Positions 56,701 to 64,000 of a stretch of 64,000 bases of DNA are shown here, one piece after another. A program made the position numbers and the translations under genes. The stretch covers positions 372,001 to 436,000 of the forward strand of contig OX387611.1 of the NCBI GenBank assembly GCA_947568835.1. The letters are read 5' to 3'. How positions within the stretch are numbered: the stretch's first letter is position 1; each line of letters starts with the position of its first letter. The stretch is from Protonemura montana (Eukaryota; Arthropoda; Insecta; Plecoptera; Nemouridae). Below the pieces are notes generated by a model that ran no database searches, was not told the origin of the DNA, and saw nothing but the letters and a program-made list of their open reading frames with translations.

Positions 56701-59700
56701 CCTGTAACAACTTGCCCCTGTAACAACTTGCCCCTGTAAAAACTTGCCCCTGCTACAACTAACCCCTGTTACAACTAGCCCTGTAACAACTAGCCACTGT
56801 AACAACTAGCCCCTGTAACAACTAGCCCCTGTAACAACTAGCCACTATAACAACTAGCCCCTGTAACAACTAGCCCCTGTAACAACTTGCCGCTGTAAAA
56901 ACTTGCCCCTGTAACAACTAGCCCCTGTAACAACTAGCCCCTGTAACAACTAGCCCCTGTAACAACTTGCCCCTGTTTCAACTAGCCCTGTAACAACTAG
57001 CCCCTGTAACAACCATCCCCTGTAACAACCATCCCCTGTAACAACTAGCCCCTGTAACAACTAGCCCCTGTAACAACTAGCCCCTGTTTCAACTAGCCCT
57101 GTAACAACTAGCCCCTGTTACATTTTGCCCCTGTAACAATTAGCCCCTGTAACAACTAATCCCTGTAACAACTAGCCCCTGTAACAACTAGCCCCTGTAA
57201 CAACTAGCCCCTGTAACAACTAGCCGTTGTAACAACTAGCCCTTGTAACAACTAGCCCCTGTAACAACTAGCCCCTGTAACAACTTGCCCCTGAAACAAC
57301 TTGCCCCTGTAACAACTAGCCCCTGTAACAACTAGCCCCTGTAACAACTAGCTCCTGTAACAACTAGCCCCTGTTACAACTTGCCCCTGTAACAACTAGC
57401 CCCTGTAACAACTAGCCCCTGTAACAACTAGCCCCTGTAACAACTAGCCCCTGTAACAACTAGCCGTTGTAACAACTAGCCCTTGTAACAACTAGCCCCT
57501 GTAACAACTAGCCCCTGAAACAACTTGCCCCTGTAACAACTAGCCCCTGTAACAACTAGCCCCTGTAACAACTTGCCCCTGTAACAACTAGCCCCTGTAA
57601 CAACTAGCCCCTGTAACAACTAGCCCATGTTACAACTAGCCCCTGTAACAACTAGCCCCTGTAACAACTTGCCCCTGTAACAACTAGCCCCTGTAACAAC
57701 TAGCCCCTGTAACAACTAGCCCCTGTAACAACTAGCCCCTGTAACAACTAGCCCCTGTAACAACTTGCCCCTGTTTCAACTAGCCGTTGTAACAACTAGC
57801 CCCTGTAACAACTAGCCCCTGTAACAACTAGCCCCTGTAGCAACTAGCCCCTGTAACAACTTGCCCCTGTAACAACTTGCCCCTGTAACAACTAGCCCCT
57901 GTAACAACTTGCCCCTGTAACAACTAGCCCCTGTAACAACTAGCCCCTGTAACAACTAGCCCCTGTAACAACTAGCCCCTGTAACAACTAGCCCCTGTAA
58001 CAACTAGCCCCTGTAACAACTAGCCGTTGTAACAACTAGCCCTTGTAACAACTAGCCCCTGAAACAACTTGCCCCTGTAACATTTTTCCCCTGTAACAAT
58101 TAGCCCCTGTAACAACTAGCCCCTGTAACAACTAGCCCCTGTAACAACTAGCCCCTGTAACTACTAGCCCCTGTAACAACTAGCCGTTGTAACAACTAGC
58201 CCTTGTAACAACTAGCCCCTGAAACAACTTGCCCCTGTAACATTTTTCCCCTGTAACAATTAGCCCCTGTAACAACTAGCCCCTGTAACAACTAGCCCCT
58301 GTAACAACTAGCCCCTGTAACAACTAGCCCCTGTAACAACTAGCCCCTGTAACAACTTGCCCCTGTAACAACTAGCTCCTGTAACAACTAGCCCCTGTAA
58401 CAACTAGCCCCTGTAACAACTTGCCCCAGTAACAACTAGCCCCTGTAACAACTAGCCCCTGTAACAACTAGCCCCTGTAACAATTAGCCCCTGTAACAAC
58501 TAGCCCCTGTAACAACTAGCCCCTGTAACAACTAGCCCCTGTAACAACTAGCCCCTGTAACAACTAGCCCCTGTAACAACCTTATCCCAGTAACAACTAG
58601 CCCCTGTAACAACTAGCCCCTGTAACAACTTGCCACTGTAACAACTTGCCCCTGTATCAACTAGCCCCTGTAACAACTTGCCCCTGTAACAACTAGCCCC
58701 TGTAACAACTAGCCCCTGTAACAACTTGCCCCTGTTTCAACTAGCCCCTGTAACAACTAGCCCCTGTAACAACTGGCCCCTGTAACAACTTGCCCCTGTT
58801 ACAACTAGCCCCTGTAACAACTAGCCCCTGTAACAACTAGCCCCTGTAACAACTTGCCCCTGTAACAACTTGCCCCAGTAACAACTAGCCCCTGTAACAA
58901 CTTGCCCCTGTAACAACTAGCCCCTGTAACAACTAGCCCCTGAAACAACTTGCCCCTGTTACATTTTGCCCCTGTAACAATTAGCCCCTGTAACAACTAG
59001 CCTTTGTAACAACTAGCCCCTGTACCAACTAGCCCCTTTAACAACTTGCCCCTGTAACAACTTGCCCCTGTTACAACTAGCCCCTGAAACAACTTGCCCC
59101 TGTAACAACAAGCCCCTGTAAGAACTAGCCCCTGTAACAACTAGCCCCTGTAACAACTAGCCCCTGTAACAACTAGCCCCTGTAACAACTAGCCCCTGTA
59201 ACAACTAGCCCCTGTAACAACTAGCCCCTTTAACAACTAGCCCCTGTAACAACTAGCCCCTGTAACAACTAGCCCCTGTAACAACTAGCCCCTGTAACAA
59301 CTAGCCCCTGTAACAACTAGCCCCTGTAACAACTAGCCCCTTTAACAACTAGCCCCTGTAACAACTAGCCCCTGTAACAACTTGCCACTGTAACAACTAA
59401 CCCCTGTAACAACAAGCCCCTGTAACAACTAGCCCCTGTAACAACTAGCCCCTGTAACAACTTGCCCCTGTTACAACTAGCTCCTGTAACAACTTGCCCC
59501 TGTAACAACTTGCCCCTGTAACAACTAGCCCCTGTAACAATTAGCCCCTGTAACAACAAGCCCCTGTAACAACTAGCCCCTGTAATAACTAGCCCATGTA
59601 ACAACTAGCCCCTGTAACAACAATCCCCTGTAACAACTAGCCCCTGTAGCAACTAGCCCCTGTAACAACTTGCCCCTGAAACAACTTGCCCCTGTAACAT

Positions 59701-62700
59701 TTTTCCCCTGTAACAATTAGCCCCTGTAACAACTAGCCCTTGTAACAACTAGCCCCTGTAACAACTAGCCCCTGTAACAACTAGCCCCTGTAACAACTAG
59801 CCCCTGTAACAACAAGCCCCTGTAACAACAAGCCCCTGTAGCAACTAGCCCCTGTAACAACTAGCCCCTGAAACAACTTGCCCCTGTAACATTTTGCCCC
59901 TGTAACAATTAGCCCCTGTAACAACTAGCCCCTGTAACAACTAGCCCCTGTAACAACTAGCCCCTGTAACAACTAGCCCCTGTAACAACTTGCCCCTGTA
60001 ACAACTTGCCCCTGTAACAACTTGCCCCTGTAACATTTTGCCCCTGTAACAACTAGCCCCTGTAACAACTAGCCCCTGTAACAACTAGCCCCTGTAACAA
60101 CTTGCCCCTGTAACAACTAGCCCCTGAAACAACTTGCCCCTGTAACATTTTGCCCCTGTAACAACTAGCCCCTGTAACAACTAGCCCCTGTAACAACTAG
60201 CCCCTGTAACAACTAGCCCCTGTAACAACTAGCCCCTGTAACAACTTGCCCCTGTAACAACTTGCCCCTGTAACAACTAGCCCCTGTAACAACTAGCCCC
60301 TGTAACAACTAGCCCTTGTAACAACTAGCCCCTGTAACAACTAGCCCCTGTAACAACTAGCCCCTGGAACAACTTGCCCCTGTAACAACTAACCCCTGTC
60401 ACAACTTGCCCCTGTAACAACTAGAACCTGTAACAACTTGCCCCTGTAATAACTTGCCCCTGTAACAACTAGCCCCTGTAACAACTAGCCCCTGTAACAA
60501 CTAGCCCCTGTAACAACTAGCCCCTGTAACAACTAGCCCCTGTAACAACTTGCCCCTGTAACAACTAGCCCCTGTAACAACTAGCCCCTGTAACAACTTG
60601 CCCCTGTAACAACTTGCCCCTGTAACAACTAGCCCCTGTAACAACTAGCCCCTGTAACAACTAGCCCCTGTAACAACTAGCCCCTGTAACAACTAGCCCC
60701 TGTAACAACTAGCCCCTGTCACAACTTGCCCCTGTAACAACTAGAACCTGTAACAACTAGCCCCTGTAATAACTTGCCACTGTAACAACTAGCCCCTGTA
60801 ACAACTAGCCCCTGTAACAACTAGCCCGTGTAACAACTAGCCCCTGTAACAACTTTCCCCTGTAACAACTAGCCCCTGTAAAAACTAGCCCCTGTAACAA
60901 CTAGCCCCTGTAACAACTAGCCCCTGTAACAACTAGCCCCTGTAACAACTAGCCCCTGTAACAACTTGCCCCTGTAACAACTAGCCCCTGTAACAACTAG
61001 CCCCTGTAACAACTTGCCCCTGTAACAACTAGCCCCTGTAACAACTAGCCCCTGTAACAACTTGCCCCTGTAACAACTAGCCCGTGTAACAACTAGCCCC
61101 TGTAACAACTTTCCCCTGTAACAACTAGCCCCTGTAACAACTAGCCCCTGTAACAACTAGCCCCTGTAACAACTAGCCCCTGTAACAACTAGCCCCTGTT
61201 ACAACTAGCCCCTGTAACAACTAGCCCCTGTAACAACTAGCCCCTGTAACAACTAGCCCCTGTAACAACTAGCCCCTGTAACAACTAGCCCCTGTAACAA
61301 CTAGCCCCTGTAACAACTAGCCCCTGTAACAACTTGCCCCTGTAACAACTAGCCCCTGTAACAACTAGCCCCTGTAACAACTAGCCCCTGTAACAACTAG
61401 CCCCTGTAACAACTAGCCCCTGTAACAACTTGCCCCTGTAACAACTAGCCCCTGTAACAACTAGCCCCTGTAACAACTATCCCCTGTAACAACTAGCCCC
61501 TGTAACAACTAGCCCCTGTAACAACTAGCCCCTGTAACAACTAGCCCCTGTAACAACTAGCCCCTGTAACATTTTGCCCCTGTAACAATTAGCCCCTGTA
61601 ACAACTAGCCCCTGTAACAACTAGCCCCTGTAACATTTTGCCCCTGTAACAACTAGCCCCTGTAACAACTAGCCCCTGTAACAACTTGCCCCTGTAACAA
61701 CTAGCCCCTGTAACAACTAGCCCCTGTAACAACTTGCCCCTGTAACAACTGGCCCCTGTAACAACTAGCCCCTGTAACAACTTGCCCCTGTAACAACTAG
61801 CCCCTGTAACAACTAGCCCCTGTAACAACTTGCCCCTGTAACAACTAGCCCCTGTAACAACTAGCCCCTGTAACAACTTGCCCCTGTAACAACTGGCCCC
61901 TGTAACAACAAGCCCCTGTAACAACTTGCCCCTGTAACATTTTGCCCCTGTAACAACTAGCCCCTGTAACAACTAGCCCCTGTAACAACTAGCTCCTGTA
62001 ACAACTAGCCCCTGTAACAACTTGCCCCTGTAACAACTTGTCCCTGTAACAACTTGCCCCTGTAACAACTAGCCCCTGTAACAACTAGCCCCTGTTACAA
62101 CATGCCCCTGTAACAACTAGCCCCTGTAACAACTTGCCACTGTAACAACTTGCCCCTGTAACAACTTGCCCCTGTAACAACTAGCCCCTGTAACAACTTG
62201 CCCCTGTAACAACTTGCCACTGTAACAACTTGCCCCTGTAACAACTAGCCCCTGTAACAACTAGCCCCTGTAACAACTTGCCCCTGTAACAACTAGCCCC
62301 TGTAACAACTAGCCCCTGTAACAACTAGCCCCTGTAACAACTAACCCCTGTTACAACTAGCCCTGTAACAACTAGCCACTGTAACAACTAGCCCCTGTAA
62401 CAACTTGCCCCTGTTTCAACTAGCCCTGTAACAACTAGCCCCTGTAACAACCATCCCCTGTAACAAATAGCCCCTGTAACAACTAGCCCCTGTAACAACT
62501 AGCCCCTGTAACAACTAGCCCCTGTAACAACTTGCCCCTGTAACAACTTGCCCCTGTAACAACTTGCCCCTGTAACAACTAGCCCCTGTAACAACTAGCC
62601 CCTGTAACAACTTGCCCCTGTAACAACTTGCCCCTGTAACAACTAGCCCCTGTTTCAACTAGCCCTGTAACAACTAGCCCCTGTTACATTTTGCCCCTGT

Positions 62701-64000
62701 AACAATTAGCCCCTGTAACAACTAATCCCTGTAACAACTAGCCCCTGTAACAACTAGCCCCTGTAACAACTAGCCCCTGTAACAACTAGCCGTTGTAACA
62801 ACTAGCCCTTGTAACAACTAGCCCCTGTAACAACTAGCCCCTGTAACAACTTGCCCCTGAAACAACTTGCCCCTGTAACAACTAGCCCCTGTAACAACTA
62901 GCCCCTGTAACAACTAGCTCCTGTAACAACTAGCCCCTGTAACAACTTGCCCCTGTAACGACTAGCCCCTGTAACAACTTGCCCCTGTAACAACTAGCCC
63001 CTGTAACAACTAGCCCCTGTAACAACTAGCCCCTGTAACAACTAGCCCCTGTAACAACTAGCCCCTGTAACAACTAGCCCCTGTTACATTTTGCCCCTGT
63101 AACAATTAGCCCCTGTAACAACTAATCCCTGTAACAACTAGCCCCTGTAACAACTAGCCCCTGTAACAACTAGCCCCTGTAACAACTAGCCGTTGTAACA
63201 ACTAGCCCTTGTAACAACTAGCCCCTGTAACAACTAGCCCCTGTAACAACTAGCCCCTGTAACAACTAGCCCCTGTAACAACTTGCCCCTGTAACAACTA
63301 GCCCCTGTAACAACTTGCCCCTGTAACAACTTGCCCCTGTAACAACTAGCCCCTGTAACAACTAGCCGCTGTAACAACTTGCCCCTGTAACAACTAGCCC
63401 CTGTAACAACTTGCCCCTGTAACAACTAGCCCCTGTAACAACTAGCCCCTGTAACAACTAGCCCTTGTAACAACTAGCCCCTGTAAGAACTAGCCCCTGT
63501 AACAACTAGCCCCTGTAACAACTAGCCCCTGTAACAACTAGCCCCTGTAACAACTTGCCCCTGTAACAACTAGCCCCTGTAACAACTAGCCCCTGTAACA
63601 ACTAGCCCCTGTAACAACTTGCCCCTGTAACAACTTGCCCCTGTAACAACTAGCCCCTGTTACAACTAGCCCCTGTAACAACTAGCCCCTGTAACAACTA
63701 GCCCCTGTAACAACTAGCCCCTGTAACAACTAGCCCCTGTAACAACTTGCCCCTGTAACAACTAGCCCCTGTAACAACTAGCCCCTGTAACAACTAGCCC
63801 CTGTAACAACTTGCCCCTGTAACAACTAGCCCCTGTAACAACTTGCCCCTGTAACAACTTGTCCCTGTAACAACAAGCCGTTGTAACAACTAGCCCCTGT
63901 AACAACTAGCCCCTGTAACAACTTGCCCCTGTAACAACTAGCCCCTGTAACAACTTGCCCCTGTAACAACTAGCCCCTGTAACAACTTGCCCCTGTAACA
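53766..64000. repeat. 16 bp satellite, over 10 kb (about 640 units), runs off window
   Basis: Consensus CTGTAACAACTAGCCC. The main variant replaces CTAG with CTTG; minor variants include CATTTTGCCC, CCGTTGT, CAATTAG and TTTCAACTAGCCCTG. Several variant combinations recur as blocks, indicating larger duplications. Period 16 produces 16-residue repeats in short minus-strand frames, which are not genes. Confidence 0.98.

Noticed and set aside
53766-64000. CRISPR-like or spaced-repeat array
   Set aside because: Units are contiguous 16-mers with no unique spacers, and the window is eukaryotic.

Overview
The window is eukaryotic and almost certainly arthropod, probably insect. It holds a multi-exon gene with conventional GT/AG splice sites, a tract of the arthropod telomere motif (TTAGG)n at 15479-15512, SINE-like elements derived from 5S rRNA and tRNA, and decayed MULE, hAT, PIF/Harbinger and non-LTR elements. 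I cannot name the species. Short TAGGTACCTA-like words would fit Lepidoptera, but that is weak evidence.

The only convincing host gene lies on the + strand at 12752-30956. It is the 3' part (13 exons, 667 codons plus stop, every exon junction in phase) of an M13 (neprilysin/endothelin-converting-enzyme) family protein. The fold signatures are present, but the HExxH zinc site, the ExxxD site and the C-terminal catalytic His are all replaced, so this is predicted to be a pseudoprotease. The 5' exons (cytoplasmic tail, membrane anchor or signal peptide) were not found here and should lie upstream.

The striking property of the window is tandem repetition. Six introns of the gene are each filled mostly by a different minisatellite (units of 43, 26+68, 114, 34, 36/50 and 72 bp). 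Four further arrays are expanded pieces of mobile elements: 91 bp from the head of a 5S-rRNA-derived SINE, 52 bp from the 5' half of a tRNA-like element, 47 bp from the end of a long-TIR MITE, and another 47 bp unit inside a Harbinger transposase tail. Copies with 1, 2, about 7, 8, 10 and 21 units of the same segment coexist, so the stages of expansion can be seen side by side.

Layout: 1-10620, arrays and SINE copies upstream of the gene; 10620-12751, a 60 bp array before the first visible exon; 12752-30956, the M13-like gene; 31000-34400, mostly AT-rich unannotated DNA with one unassigned ORF; 34400-39510, a SINE and a nest of transposons (MULE pseudogene, hAT element with an 8 bp target duplication, two LINE fragments); 39510-46850, sparse DNA with SINEs and two long hairpins; 46860-48430, a broken Harbinger transposase; 49190-52905, TTGCGC repeats, a 177 bp satellite, the MITE and its 47 bp array; 53766-64000, one 16 bp satellite running off the window end.

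All calls come from reading the sequence and translating by eye. No alignments or database searches were run. Boundaries of repeats are accurate to roughly one unit.
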